From Diaporthe sp. PMI_573 (lineage: Eukaryota > Ascomycota > Sordariomycetes > Diaporthales > Diaporthaceae), in NCBI GenBank assembly GCA_021399435.1, contig JAJTUP010000066.1, positions 186,001 through 250,000 of the forward strand: a stretch of DNA of 64,000 bases, written 5' to 3'. The notes below the pieces were generated by a model. It did not search any database and had not been told where the DNA came from. It was given only the letters and a program-made list of their open reading frames with translations. Below, piece by piece: positions 1 through 11,785 of this stretch. Position numbers and translations under genes: made by a program. Position 1 is the stretch's first letter, and each line of letters begins with the position of its first letter.

Positions 1-571
1 AAGTGCACCAGCTAACACTTTCAGAATGTCCTGACCCACCTCGAATCAAATACTCGTCTAAACTCAAGACTGGTTCTTGACAGGAGATTACTGGCCCTCC
101 TTACCAGGACAGATTTCAACCAATCACGATGCCTGAGATCCATGCTGCTGAGGAAAGCCGCTCCGGTCGATGAAGCGGCCGGTAACTGCTTGTTGTTGAT
201 CCTGGCCGGGAAAGTGGACCGCCTCATGCTGGGAATCCTTCATAAGTTCAAATAATGAAATATCGATTTACCAAGAAGGCACATATACAGTGACGACTCA
301 CAACTGCACACTACATCGTGGTGTTGTGTTCCACTCCCTAGACATCCCGGTCACAGCAGCAAGAAGAAGAACACACCCCGGCAGAATGGATGAACGATTG
401 GTCAGGGGCGAACAAGGGCATCCCGTCGTAGCAAGTCCCTGACGGCGCGAAACCTGTCGCCAGTGGCGTGCTTCTATCACGTCCAAAACTCTGGCATTGG
501 CTACTTGGGTAAGCCTCAATTCTCGGTATGATTCCACCTCGGGCTAGCCGAAAGCACGAATCCCTTGCTTC

Positions 572-1568
572 TCACAACGCCATGCCCATAATGTGTTGCC
601 AGCGGTCAGGAGCGTCTTCCTCGGCGGCAACCTTCTTGGCGCCCGCGTCAGCTAAAGTGTTCCACTCGCGCGGGATACGCCAAAACTGGATCGCCAGGCC
701 GGCGCCGTGAACCCTCTCGCACTCGCCCAACAGCATCTCCCACAAGTCCTTGTTCTTGACGTCGGCGCTGCCGCTTCCCCTTGCGCCCTTGGTCCTCCAA
801 CTTTTGTTCACCCAACCCCTAACCCACTGTGTCGCGCCGTCCACGACATATGACGAGTCAGTACCGAAGATGACCGTCTTGAAGCCCTCGCCGCGCCACC
901 ATCGGAAGCGAAGGGCCGCGAGCACAGCCCGCAGCTCAGCACGGTTGCTCGTCTGGCTGCCTTCGTCTCCCCAGGGGCCACGGTTCTCCAGGCGGCCCGA
1001 GACCACGAGCGGCTCCCCGTTGATGGTCTCCCCTTGGAAAAATGCCCAACCAGCCCTCGGGTTGGACTGTCCGTTGTTAAGGCATGCCCCGTCGGTCATG
1101 AGGAGGAGCTTGGTGTTGTCGTTGGAGTGGGTGCGTCTACGACGTTGAGTTAGCAGACCGCCAGAGCAAAGAGATATCAAGGAACACCACTCACCGAACT
1201 AGGTTCATGTGTCGGTGGCGGTTGGGAAATTCTTCCAGTGGTGCCGTGTTGCTGTTGGACGGCACAAACTTGGACGGGAACACCTTGCCGGTGCCCCTCA
1301 CCATTTCAGTTCCTGAGTCTAGACGAGGCAAAACGTGTTCGGACGGTTTGTCGGACTCTTCGTCTTCGTCTTCTGTATCTGTATCTTCATCATCGTCGTC
1401 GTCTAAGACGTCGTCCATGGCGCTGTAGTCGATGCAACGCCTAGCCGCGGCACCGTTTTCGTCGGGACGAGGAGACTGCGATAGTGCATCATCGAGCTCT
1501 GTCATGACTGACCCCTCCGAAGTGCTGTGAGAGTCGGTCATAGGGCAGCTATTGTTACTTGTCAGCAT
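572..1568 (-). CDS. RNase H type 1 domain protein, two exons
   Basis: Predicted ribonuclease H that cuts RNA in RNA:DNA hybrids. Exon 1 runs 1568-1195 and exon 2 runs 1136-572. The 58-bp intron has a GTGAGT donor, a GCTAAC branch site and a GTAG acceptor, and the joined frame gives 312 residues. The first ~125 residues are low complexity with a strongly acidic Asp/Glu run and look disordered. The catalytic domain fills residues ~135-295: the four acidic metal-binding positions are visible as D140 (TDGACLNNG), E192 (NRAELRAVLAAL), D218 (FGTDSSYVVDG) and D288 (EWNTLADAGA). The usual His-containing loop before the last Asp is not obvious. Such stand-alone RNase H proteins are common in fungi and some derive from retroelements, but no reverse transcriptase is adjacent. 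Domain call strong; cellular role unknown. Confidence 0.85.
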
Positions 1569-3258
1569 AGTGCCCGTGGTTTAATGGGATCAATGTTGAC
1601 GTACTCAGTAGGAGAATCTCTTGATGTGCCAGAAGGCTGAAGTGACGGCGAGGCCACAGGGTCATCCGGACCACCGCCCATAGTGGTTGTTAAGGAGTCT
1701 GGCAAAATAGCAGGAGAGATCAAAATAGAGGAGAGGTTTGACGGCTCTTTGAGTGGTAAGTATTGGGAACATAGGTGTCACAATATAAACACTACGTGCC
1801 TACGGCAGGAGTGGCGTCACTTTTGCACGAGTAGTGCAGTGGTGCAAATCGTGACAATAGGATGGAAGGAGGAGTAATGGTAGCGAGCTTAAAATTAGTT
1901 GGAGACCAATAAATAGAATCAGGGTTACGTGGTCGCCTTCTACAAACACAAAGCCCTTGAACGGTCGCCTTTTTTGGTTGTCTGCTGCCCCGCTGCCTTC
2001 TGGTTGCCGGGAAATCTGAGCATCCTATTTGCTAGTGCAAGCAGTCTAAATACACTAGACAAAAGAACCGAAGCGTAGAGAACCCCCGGAGACAATTACG
2101 GGCTTTCCGTCCCCCTCCGCATCGGCGAAAGGTGCATTGATAGATAGGTAGTGGCAAGGAGCTAATGCACGACGATGTACCTGCCCTCGATGATTTAGAA
2201 TGATTGGGAGGCGGAGAAAGCAAAAGCAAAGATGATGGGTGAAGGCAGTTCTGAAAGGCCAGACAATGAAGTCGCTCCCTTGTGAGACTTTCGGTGAATT
2301 TGGACAACTTTTCAGTCCATTCCTCCAGATCTTTTGGAGTGGCGGCAAAGGAGATGTTTGGGATGGAGATGAGGCAGGTCCCCACGGAACCTGACGGCTG
2401 GCCGTTGCCTTCTGCTTAGTCAGCCGGAAAAGGGGTCGCCATAAGGGCACTTCCGTGCCCTGGAGGCCACCACCAGAACTTAGCCTCTAGACATCATCAC
2501 GAAGAAAAGACCGTTTCGTGATAACCTCGTTATTCTGCTTTCCCCGTACGTACGGAAGACTATCCAACATTGATGGATGCCAAATGATAGTGTCATCCTG
2601 AGAGCTCCGAGCAAGACTTTATAGTGCTGCATCAGCATTATTTCCCTGATCTAATTGATTATCTAGTGGCAAGAAACAATAAATATGATCTTTGTTTGCC
2701 ACAACAAGGCTGTCTTTGTATTTTAGCGTCCTTGTGTTCAATGAAGACAATTGTGGAAATCCAATTCTCGTACCTTTTGTATGGTCTACAAGTGCTTGCA
2801 TTGTATCAAATAAACTAAAAAATCAAATAGTACCTGAAGAACAAAGCTGACAGTGCCTCTCGTGCTGCTCACTTCCCGATGGAGAGTCAGGCCACATGCG
2901 AGAGTCGAATTCAAACCTCCCTGAAAACGACATCACAAAATGAATTGTCCATATGATTCTGAATGTGATATTCGAAATACGTCAATACATATGAGAAAGA
3001 TGATGGTACGGAAATAAGTCATCGTGTTCTAAGAGCTGGAACCACCTCATTAGCAAATCCAGGATGTCCACCTGGGCACAAAGCGGTCAAGGTATGGATC
3101 AGCTGTTTAAAGTAAAATGTGGATCGCTATGCACCAGTTCCTCGAGAACAACGGACCAAAACATCCGAGACAACGAGGGGCCCAAAGCGGTGAGGGGAAC
3201 AAGATAAGGTTTACCAACGAATGTAACCACACTTCAATGTATTGATTGCAACGCTGAA

Positions 3259-3742
3259 TTGAGGGCTAATGGATCTCTTGGCAATCTCTGCGGGCAACAA
3301 AGGGCAACTATCCTCTCCAGGCCGATGCAGGTCTCCTCTGTGACGCCAGGGTATTCCATGCTAAAAGGCAGCTGCATACCAGCACGGACCAAGGACATGG
3401 AGATAGGCGTGCTCACGAAGGGGTTCATTCCCAAGAGAATGGTGCTAGGTCATACAGCAACATGGTACACCCATATTACCAGCTTACCCCGGCTCAGGAG
3501 CCGCACTACAACCTCTTGTTTAAGCTTCTGCAGCACGGTCAGTTCTAGGTAGACGACGCCAATGGGGCACGGTTCCTGCGTTGTGGCGACACGAGGGCCA
3601 TCTATATACACACGAAGGGCCTCATCCATCCTGGCGAGCAGCTGTTTGTGTATTACGGCGGGGAACTTTCTGACAGGAAGAAGTGCACATGTGACTCAAG
3701 GAAATGCCAATATACAAGGGGGCTCTGGTCAGGCAGAAAAGA
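3259..3742 (+). pseudogene. Decayed SET-domain protein
   Basis: Two frames together read as a SET lysine-methyltransferase-like domain. The first frame (about 3330-3445) gives a SET start resembling IPARTKDMEIGVLTKGFIPK. A frameshift near 3450 moves the reading to a second frame with MVHPYYQLTPAQEPHYNLL. That frame then gives the SET C-terminus with HPGEQLFVYYGG at ~3632-3667, followed by a Cys-rich post-SET-like tail (CTCDSRKC) and a stop at 3740-3742. An in-frame TAG at 3547-3549 lies where CAG (Gln) would fit. With one frameshift and one stop this cannot make a full protein. The N-terminal part is not recognisable. Confidence 0.6.
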
Positions 3743-4467
3743 CCGATGAAGTTGAGTAGAGGAGCTTGCTTTTCAACGGCTTCTGTGAGACGGCGCGAGC
3801 AGCTGACCGAAGACAAGATGGCCTCAGGGACAGGGTTAAAGTACGGAAGCTGAGGGATGGAACATACCGCTTGGTTAACCACTGCAGCTATCATTGTTGA
3901 TGTTATAGTTTTCGTTTCCCTGTTCTCGTCAAGACGAGTCAGCACGACTCGAGTGCTGTAAAGTATAATTCGTGCCGCCCGGCGGTTTGCTGTACAATGG
4001 GACACACTTTCGTGCTTCTCCCCGTATGGAGCTCTTTTTTCTCCACAGGTAATGTCGTGCTTCGCTGGCTTATAGGACTCCGAAAGTCTGACCGCAGCTT
4101 ATCGCAAGTCGGTGTCAACTTGAAGCGAGAGATAGTGTCTGTGACGATGTCTGTGGCCACTGGTGGCCTTCAATTTTGGACATCGTCTACGGATCTGCTC
4201 GTAAGTAAGTGGGTCACATCAGACCAGGCACAGATATAAAGCCCTGCAGAGTCTCATCAACAGCATGGATGATAATTTTCGACATGCTCACCTTCAAACT
4301 TTTACACGGTCGACTACTCGTTCTGCCTTTACTTAAATCACACCCTCTTTCATCGATAACAATAACGTTCTTGCGCTGAGGCAGCACGCCTTGGTGCATT
4401 CCAATCCAGCCGCATCCCTCACGAGCCCTCGACTTGCTCGCGTCCTTGAGTCACTCTCAACTCAAAC

Positions 4468-4884
4468 ATGTCCTCCCTGCAATACGTCAACGACCCAGGG
4501 GCAGGACAAAAGCTTAGCGACATCCGCCATTTCTCCCAGGCCGTCGTCCTGGGCGACACTGTTAAATGCTCCGGGCAGGGCGGGTGGACCATCGGCGGCG
4601 AGGTCGACCCCTACGACATCCGCGGCCAAGTCAACCTTGCCTTTGACAACGTCGACCGCGTCCTGCAGGCAGCGGGACTCCGGGGCTGGGAGGACGTCTA
4701 CTCTGTCCGTTCATACCATGTCGGAATGGACCATTCATTCAATTACGTCTCTGCGAAGCTCAGAAAGCGGATACCGGGACACCGGCCAATCTGGACTGCG
4801 GTAGCTGTCCCCAGGCTAGCATTCCCGGAGATGAGGATCGAGCTGGAGGTAGAGGCTTGGAACAGGAGGCCAAAGACAACCTAG
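4468..4884 (+). CDS. RidA/YjgF/UK114-family protein
   Basis: Single-exon gene of 138 residues, the normal length of the family. Classical RidA enzymes hydrolyse reactive enamine/imine intermediates released by PLP enzymes, giving ketoacids and ammonia, and work as trimers. Recognisable segments are the central LAFDNVDRVLQAAG helix and the C-terminal strand block HRPIWTAVAVPRLAFPEMR ending IELEVEA. These correspond to the conserved region that carries the active-site Arg and terminal Glu in the family. The ATG at 4468 is the only start that keeps the whole fold. Divergent members (Rid2-7) may lack imine hydrolase activity, so exact chemistry is open. No neighbour suggests a pathway. Confidence 0.85.
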   Translation: MSSLQYVNDPGAGQKLSDIRHFSQAVVLGDTVKCSGQGGWTIGGEVDPYDIRGQVNLAFDNVDRVLQAAGLRGWEDVYSVRSYHVGMDHSFNYVSAKLRKRIPGHRPIWTAVAVPRLAFPEMRIELEVEAWNRRPKTT

Positions 4885-6214
4885 GTTCCTTTTTTTTTTT
4901 CCTTAGGGAGCATACGAGAAGATTAGAAACACATAACATGCATGAGACCCACCAATAGAAATTCGTTCTAGATAGCGGTGAAACAATTATATACCCCATT
5001 CCACGTATAAGCGTTCATTTGATGGCCGCCGGATCTTACTTGACGCCTCGATCGTAAATCTCCCATCTTGGATCACTTGGCATTGTAGACATCCCGCAGA
5101 CAAGGAAAGTGTATCTCTAGTGGAAGTTTCTATCGGGTTCGGGATCGTTGGCAGGCAGCGACCTACCAGGCGACAGGAGCCGCATGTTGTGGTTCCCAAG
5201 CGTAGGTTGACTCACCGTCCTGGAAGACATTAAGCTCTCACTCTGCATAGGCGGGTGCGACAGCCCGTTCATGAGCCTACCATGTCAGTCGCCTGAGCTG
5301 CATGACCGGGACGATCTTAACTGTGCAGGGGAACCCTCAGTAAAGGCCTACATCCACTTCTCGCTCTCGGGTGGAGTGGTAGGTAGTATGGCTTGGGTTT
5401 GACGAAGCATGTAAAAAGAAAAAGCTTACACTAATTTTGGTGATGTCAATAGTCCTCAGCCTCCTTCTCGACGCATACACGGAGTCATACAGTCTTCTGT
5501 GCTTTTTCACACAGGGAAAAGAGCAACTTCTACGGCAAGAGGGACAAGGGAGGAGTAAAGACGAGAATATTCAGATTGGCCAAACTACCTAGGGTAGTAT
5601 TTGCATTGCTGACCGCTCGTAATCGGGTTTGGAATACTCCCAGAACATAATGGACCACAAATATTAAATCCTATTGGTATAAAGTTAACTTGCGAACCCC
5701 GCGAACAGAGCTTAAGGCCATGAAGGTTTCCGGGCTGGGCCGGGGGACACCATTCAGCCGGTGCCTTTACATTGCTATATGCAGTTGAAAACCAGCTCAC
5801 CGCCAATGATTGGGCTGTTCTTGAACACCTTGAGGAGATCCTCACCTTGTTCGAAGCAACTGTCATTCAACTTGAGGGTGACGGCCATTCTACACGCTAA
5901 CGAAGTCGCCAGCTCTCCACCGCAGGTTAGTCCTCGGAATTGAGTCCTCGAGAAAAATAAGGTGTTCGGATTTTAGAATGCTCAACATAAGATCGTTGAA
6001 TCATAAATTTTATTTAATGAACAGAACTCATCAATGTCCTTTAAATTCCTAGGATCTTCAAATAAGGAACACAATACGCAGCATAGCCTGGGAACCGTGA
6101 GCTGCTGAATAACTATATATACCGAGGTCCAGCTCAGCATGTCTCGGGAGTTATTGATCTCCTTTGTCATTAAGGATCTAAAAACCACCCGCGGGAATAT
6201 AAACCACTTTGACT

Positions 6215-6844
6215 ATGTCGACATCTGCTCCAGAAGACGCCCGCTGGGCCGAGCTCGTTCGGCTAAGTCATTTCTGGAGACAGCGATATCTCGTTGAGGC
6301 ATTTTCCACATTCAACTTAGCATCTCGAGTTCTAAACAGCGATGAAATTGCGTTAGTCGGTGACCCCGTATTTTGGCAGGGGACATCCAAAGATGTGAAT
6401 GCTGCGCTCAATAGCGTTCTAGGACTTGATTTCGCATTCTTCGTCGGGGTCAAACAGCAGTTATCCACATTGCTACAGGTTTGGAATGTAGTGGTCGAAG
6501 AGAAAGCGTCCTTTGACGCTTACGGAACGGATCCTACGATGTCTCGTGAATGCCAAGAAGCATTACTCTTGGCGGGAAAGATTATTGCAGGTAGGGCAAA
6601 CATCGCGCCTGATGAGGAGCCAAATCTTTCATCACACACCCACTCAGGATCTCCTATGAGCTTAGATGAGATATACGCAAGGACGCCCGACTTAGCTAAT
6701 GTCGATAATGCGGAACCTTTAGCGCAAATGGACCTTGACGGTTCATCCCTGTTTATTAAACAAGAGACTCTGCAGGATGGTGCTGGTCGTGAGGTCACGG
6801 GAAGTAAGACAAGAGGAAGAAAGAGCAACCGACGGATGTCATGA
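6215..6844 (+). CDS. Unknown 209-residue protein
   Basis: Open frame from ATG 6215 to a TGA at 6842-6844, 209 residues, no intron needed. A TATA-like AATATAAA lies about 15 bases before the ATG. The N-terminal ~110 residues are mixed hydrophobic and helical (WAELVRLSHFWRQRYLVEAF and LDFAFFVGVKQQLSTLL). The C-terminal ~90 residues are polar and probably disordered, ending in a basic stretch (TGSKTRGRKSNRR) that could be a nuclear localisation signal. I recognise no domain. Length and composition make a real gene more likely than chance, but expression is unproven. Confidence 0.5.
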   Translation: MSTSAPEDARWAELVRLSHFWRQRYLVEAFSTFNLASRVLNSDEIALVGDPVFWQGTSKDVNAALNSVLGLDFAFFVGVKQQLSTLLQVWNVVVEEKASFDAYGTDPTMSRECQEALLLAGKIIAGRANIAPDEEPNLSSHTHSGSPMSLDEIYARTPDLANVDNAEPLAQMDLDGSSLFIKQETLQDGAGREVTGSKTRGRKSNRRMS

Positions 6845-7189
6845 TGAAAGGAATATTTGAAATCTGAATCAACTATACTGATCATTGTATCACACCCTTT
6901 TTACCCAGGAGCTGTATAATAATTAGAATTGGCATCACTAGTATCTGTATGCACGGCCTTTGGGACCCGTCAAGTTTGAGAGCAGTGGGCAGCAACGGCA
7001 CACCCCATGAGCTGGCCACGGAATGTATAATACTAGTGTCACATAGTCTCGAATGACCAAACGATGCAGGCTACGACCATAGATAGTGGTGGACCTGAAT
7101 ATCCGTAGAGACTAGGCCTTGGTTGGCGTGAAGGTGTGAGGCACTGCGTTTGAATAGAGCTTTTCTTTTGTCTTTTTGGTTGTTATGAA

Positions 7190-7591
7190 ATGCAGAGGGA
7201 CCAGATTAGTGGAGTCCCAGTGTCACGACTTGTCCCACAACTTGATCAGTTGTATTTCGGTATCCTGGGTCTGCACTTGCGTACTTCTTTCCTATCCCCT
7301 CGAGCCCACCAGAAGATAATCTTCGACCAAGCCGCTAGCACCAACCAGGCCTATGACAATGTGCCCAGTATAATGGTGACAATCGAGTCCGCAATGCGCG
7401 AGATGTTCCTCGGAGAGATTGAGGAGACCCTCGCTGTCCTCAAAGCCGAACTTGTGGCAGCCGGATTTAACGAGGCGCCGGAAGTTATTAGGAAAACGAA
7501 CCCAACTAAGGTACAGCCGGTTCACGATAATGAGAGCCCTCTTCTCAAAGAGCCAAAGTTGGAGGCAATGGACGCTGTGTGGGCCCAGTAA
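7190..7591 (+). CDS. Unknown 133-residue protein
   Basis: Open frame from ATG 7190 to TAA at 7589-7591. The middle part is a predicted amphipathic helix (IESAMREMFLGEIEETLAVL then KAELVAAGF); the C-terminus is charged. No recognisable domain or signal peptide. It lies in the same orientation as the unknown gene ending at 6844 but 345 bp away. It might instead be the last exon of a longer gene or a decayed fragment. Confidence 0.35.
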   Translation: MQRDQISGVPVSRLVPQLDQLYFGILGLHLRTSFLSPRAHQKIIFDQAASTNQAYDNVPSIMVTIESAMREMFLGEIEETLAVLKAELVAAGFNEAPEVIRKTNPTKVQPVHDNESPLLKEPKLEAMDAVWAQ

Positions 7592-8632
7592 TGTAACTCG
7601 GCATTAGAAGAGGTATAGTTGTGGTCGGAATCATCCCCCGCAGCATACGGAGGGCAAGGGCTTCCTTCCTACTAAGTCAGGCACAGGGGACTAGATCATT
7701 GAATAAGGATTAGAATCCACAAGTTACAAGATATAAATTTACGACCTAGCATTACCATTTCCCCTTTTTGCCCGTTTCCCCCGCCTGGGACGAGTTTCGT
7801 TTTTTAAATCCCTTAAACTTATTCCAACCAGATGTTGAAAAGCCTTGTGTGTATAAACGTGCTGACTTCCACTTCATGCACGAATCAGTTTGTTAAAGGT
7901 GACTTGCTAAACCTTTCCTTTGATTGACCTACTTTGATAAATCGCTTTTCTTTCTTTCTTTCCCTAAGCCTCACCTAACCCAACCTGCCTGAGTGGACTA
8001 CCAGGAGAGTGCACGGCTTTGAATTTTGGCATATTCTCTTAGGGAGTCACAGACATAAGGCTCTGAGAGAGGTGACAGGAGGAGCTAACATCGTGTCCTT
8101 TCACCAAATTCCTGAGCTGCTTTGCTAAATAGTGTCACAGATTGCAGGCATGAGCAACAACATTTGAGGCGTCGGGCACGCTTGTTCTCTTTCTCTTCGG
8201 CAACCGCTTTTTGTGTTAAACGGCGGGTTCATCGTCTATGCCTGGACTTAGTTTATCTGAACTGGCGCGTATGCCTCCGCGTCGCCCTCCTCCCCGTTTC
8301 CGGCGGTCCTTGCAATTTGGCGATCCGACGGTAACTGACGAGATATGATTACGATCATCCGGGTACGCTTGGATGGTTGGTTTCTTTGAGGTTGGCGGCA
8401 TCGTTGGTGCCCATACAAATGCCCATACAAATAGAAACTCGAAACAATATCCCATGTGAATACACTATACGAAGCCAAGGGTTCGAGTTCAAATCAGCCG
8501 TGGACCAAATTTTTGGGTTTTTTGCCTACATACTGGAAAGTCTTTTTCCTACGGGTTTTTTGACTTCCAGCCATACTTTCCTTCCTATAACCTACACTAT
8601 AACTAGTGTCTTTTACCCTATTCAATAGGTTT

Positions 8633-8896
8633 TTATATTTGCTTCGCGACGACTCTCTTGTTCAATGTCAGCTTCCATTCCATAACGTAGTGCATGCAAG
8701 AGGGTGGCTGTTCGTCGTATGGCTCGCCTGGAACCCAGTCATCATATGGCACGAAGGGCAACGTCTTCCGGGCAGGTCGCAGCTGGCTCTGTTGAGGGAC
8801 CTTCCCTCGACGGACGGGCTGGTTACTGGGCGTCGAAGCATCACAAAGTTGCTCTTCGGATTGGTCGTCACTTAGACCAATCCTGTTCAGAGCCAT
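8633..8896 (-). pseudogene. Fragment of a repeated unknown fungal gene family
   Basis: The minus-strand frame contains TLPFVPYDDWVPGEPYDEQ followed by PPSCMHYVMEWKLTLNKRVVA and then a stop. The second segment matches in position and pattern the ECIHYEFRWKVSQREKIRAR segment of the larger gene at 42979-46761. That gene continues with an NLVLAPSDFW motif that is missing here. I infer a truncated paralogue: the rest of the gene is not found on either side, and an AGC-kinase wreck starts 170 bp away. The function of the family is unknown to me. Confidence 0.45.
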
Positions 8897-9068
8897 AAGT
8901 GGCCATCATTGATGATGGAAGTGATGGAATTGCATCGGTCGAGCGATCGTCATCGAGGAAGGAGTCACGGTGTCCCGCTTGCATCAATCACATGTTTTTG
9001 CACATGTCCCTTTTGCTGCGTTGTGGTCCCAGAACAGGGCACGTCCCTCTCTTCACCAGGACGACAGG

Positions 9069-9570
9069 ATGTTCTCCTCGAAGATATATTAGAGACAGAA
9101 TTGTCGGAAAGTCGATAATCTTCCCGGAAGAACAGCCAATCTCCCCAGAGGCTCAAGACATCATCAGTTCCTTTTGCAACGCCGACCCGATTAGCAGGCT
9201 GGGTAGTAGAGGCGGCGCGAAGATGGTTAAGGAGCACCCTTTCTTCCGCTACGTGAATTGGGACGACATCTTGAACCGACGGCACAAAGGCCCCATAGTT
9301 CCGCACATCAGGTTCCTCGGAGACGCGCAGTTCTTTGGAATATATCCGGAGGAAGACTCCACCAGTGACAGGTACACCGAGAGCTCAGGAAGAAATATGA
9401 TAGATACTTCCAGGATTTCTAGAGCAGGTCGGAACTGACAGCTGGTCCTGTAGAGCCTAGCGGGGCTTTCCTTGATACAAACATTTATAGGGATGAGATT
9501 CAGCTAGAAGCATGGTCGGAAATGAGGTATCTTGCAGGGGCAGCGTGGGAGATGAAGTCACTGCATGTCA
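9069..9570 (+). pseudogene. C-lobe and tail fragment of an AGC-type protein kinase
   Basis: The frame read through 9070-9360 gives the end of a Ser/Thr kinase C-lobe: ISPEAQDIISSF, then DPISRLGSRGG, EHPFFRYVNWDDILNRR and PHIRFLGDAQFF. This matches the SPEAxDLI/ADPxxRLG/HPFF pattern of AGC kinases. After a frameshift near 9375 another frame continues with LRKKYDRYFQDF, a TAG, and then FLDTNIYRDEIQLEAWSEMR, which looks like the AGC C-terminal tail. A further frameshift near 9095 separates DVLLEDIL from the lobe. The ATP-binding lobe and catalytic loop are absent. It is a broken duplicate, probably of a kinase gene elsewhere in the genome. Confidence 0.65.
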
Positions 9571-10017
9571 TCCAATCCGTCTCTCCCGCTACTTCACTCA
9601 ATCGCTTCGCGTACGGACCGTACGGAGCTGTTCCAACAGTCGCCATTATAGGCGCGGCACACGTTGCGCCAGTTGGCTCGAACATCCCTATCCTCCGGGA
9701 GAAAACCCGCTAGAAATGGGGCAAATGAGTCAAGTGTGTCGTCGTCATTGGCGATATAGGCGACACCCGTGCGGGATTGGACTATCCGCTGGCACACCAG
9801 ACCATCGAGGTGCGAGGAGTCGCGGTGGACCACAACTACAAGTCCCCCCTGTGGCCGCAAAAGGGAAGACAAGGAAGGACTCCGACAGCTTGGACCAGTC
9901 TTCCAGCGACACTGAGACTGATCAGAGCTCAGAGTACTCGGGAAAAGAATAGCTCTTGACAACAGTCGCTGTCAAGAGCAGGAGGCTAGGAAGGAGTAGG
10001 CGATAGTCAGGAAAACT

Positions 10018-10478
10018 ATGGACTGTCCCCCGTTGCACGTCAATATAGGTCTAAACAAAATCCGGTATACAACAGCTCTGATCGATACCGGTTGCCTATG
10101 GCCTGATTAACGAAGCTTTGCAAAGAAACTCCACCTGCCGCGCATCAAGATTTAACCCCGAACTCTGATCCAGCTCAACGTGATCACGCCAGATGCAATT
10201 CAGTATAATATGCTAATATTGATATCGATGGATACCAAAGACGGTTGTACTTCTATGTTATCCCTGATCAGGAAGATGACGTGGTTTTGGGAAAGTCCTG
10301 GATGGTTGCTGACGATGTAATGATCAGGCCTGCGAGAGGGCTGATATATATCGGCGTAGCAGACCACTGGGTCAAGGAAAGAAAGCCAAACCAGCAACTA
10401 TGCAACCCAGAGGTTCGACAACAGACAGGATCAGTGTTCGCAGCTCTGATTAGACGTGGAGGCCAAGTTTATTCATAA
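10018..10478 (+). mobile_element. Ty3/gypsy-like retroelement remnant (aspartic protease region)
   Basis: From 10018 one frame reads LHVNIGLNKIRYTTALIDTG, which has the ALIDTG active-site motif of retropepsins. A stop and frameshift follow. A second frame (10236-10478) then gives FYVIPDQEDDVVLGKSWM, which matches the second half of Ty3/gypsy proteases, where the FYVxP...DIILGxPWL pattern sits. It ends after ADHWVKERK. No reverse transcriptase, integrase or LTR could be recognised on either side. Old fragment with at least one frameshift and two stops. Confidence 0.6.
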
Positions 10479-10906
10479 TTTGATAACTTCTGCGCGTTTG
10501 CAACGAGGGAAAAGATTAGACAGAGGGGCTGCTATGAACTTACACCACAAATGAGCCAGAGGAGCACTTGGCCGGGTCAACCTTACCGTTGTGGATAAAA
10601 ACCCCCTGGTACGCTTGGTATGATCGACAGAGGAAGAAGTTTTCAGCCATGTCAAACCTGTTCCTCCTCACCGCAGCTATTGTGATGTTCGACTCGGAGA
10701 GCTATGCCAATACAATCACGGATGCATGCTCGTTGTTGCTGTTGCTGGCTTTGTATTGCTCATCCAGACGTCTACGCGCAACACATCTATGAAGGCTGGT
10801 ATAAGGTTCTGCTCACATGAAATGAATTCCTCCGAGGATTCTTAATACAAAAGCTAACAAAAGTATGTTGTAATCCCTCCCAAATGCCTCTAAGCCTTAC
10901 TGCTCC

Positions 10907-11323
10907 TTAGTAGGATGAACCGCCAAACCCCTGACCCCCTCACTGGCTGTATCCCTGATCACCCCCATGGAAGTACTGTTCGTCATAGCCATGGCTGGAA
11001 CCTTTGCCAGCGTCGGTCCAGCCTTAATATGTCGTCCTGTCCGCATCCAACTCGTATTCCTGTGGAAGCCCATCAATACGCATTTCGGGAGGATAGGCGT
11101 ACATCCAAGAGGCCCCATGAGAATAATCGGCCTGACCAGCAGACCACTCCGTTCCGGCCCCAGAAACGAGCGCAGGCTGCTCCTCGGGCTTTGTGTCACT
11201 ACGGTCTGCTTCCTGCCTCTGTGCCTCCGCCTTAGCACGTCGGTCCTTATCGCGCCCCCGCTCCAACCCTTCGTTATGGCGGGACGTTGCCTTGAGCCTA
11301 CCAAGCACACGAGTTAAACTCAA
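10907..11323 (-). pseudogene. Decayed Gly/Tyr-rich C-terminal gene fragment
   Basis: One minus-strand frame runs from ~11323 with a charged segment (RGRDKDRRAKAEAQRQEADR) and then a polar Tyr/Gly-rich segment to DADRTTY. It continues past an in-frame TAA (11021-11023 region) into KGSSHGYDEQYFHGGDQGYS. A TGA follows, then GGQGFGGSSY and a terminal TAA at 10907-10909. The two internal stops fit CAA and CGA codons mutated by C-to-T. The compositional continuity across both stops argues for one ancestral reading frame. I do not recognise the family. Confidence 0.35.
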
Positions 11324-11785
11324 GGACCGTACTTAGTCGAGTCTATAACGACTCTCAATGCTTTTCTCGTCGTTTCTACTTCCCTTCCCGCCATAAAATG
11401 ACGAGTACTTCTTTCCCAACGTACTTTCATGTTCAGGGATACAGAAGGCCTTGAGCCGGTCTGCATCGACCTTGTCTACATACTGTACCTCAAGCTGAAG
11501 CACACTCGCATAAACTGAAGTACCATAAGTGCTTCAGATATTCCTAAATTCCCTGGGTAGCTGTTCAAGAAAGACGGTGCAAGGTATTATGTTCTAAAAT
11601 CTGGTTCGAAGGACAATCGAATCCATTCATATAATAATTCCACATCCCTCTTACAAAACAATACGAACTCCTAGAAAGTATTTCGCGTTATTCTCGAACC
11701 ATTGATTACTCTAGGCTTTATTTCTAGAGACGGGCTCATACTGTATAAAGAATTTCAAAACACAATCCAGGAGTGCTGATAAAAT

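Noticed and set aside
1..571. Short minus-strand frames at the left edge (68 and 79 residues)
   Set aside because: No recognisable domain; likely chance frames in the 3' flank of the RNase H gene.
2032..2450. Overlapping minus-strand frames of 117 and 131 residues
   Set aside because: A short segment (ATPKDLEEWTEKLSKFTESL) looks protein-like, but no start, splice signals or family could be supported.
8440..8520. GGGTTCGAGTTCAAATC, resembling a tRNA T-arm/B box
   Set aside because: No acceptor stem, D-arm or anticodon arm could be folded around it; not a tRNA. A tRNA-derived SINE relic is possible but unsupported.
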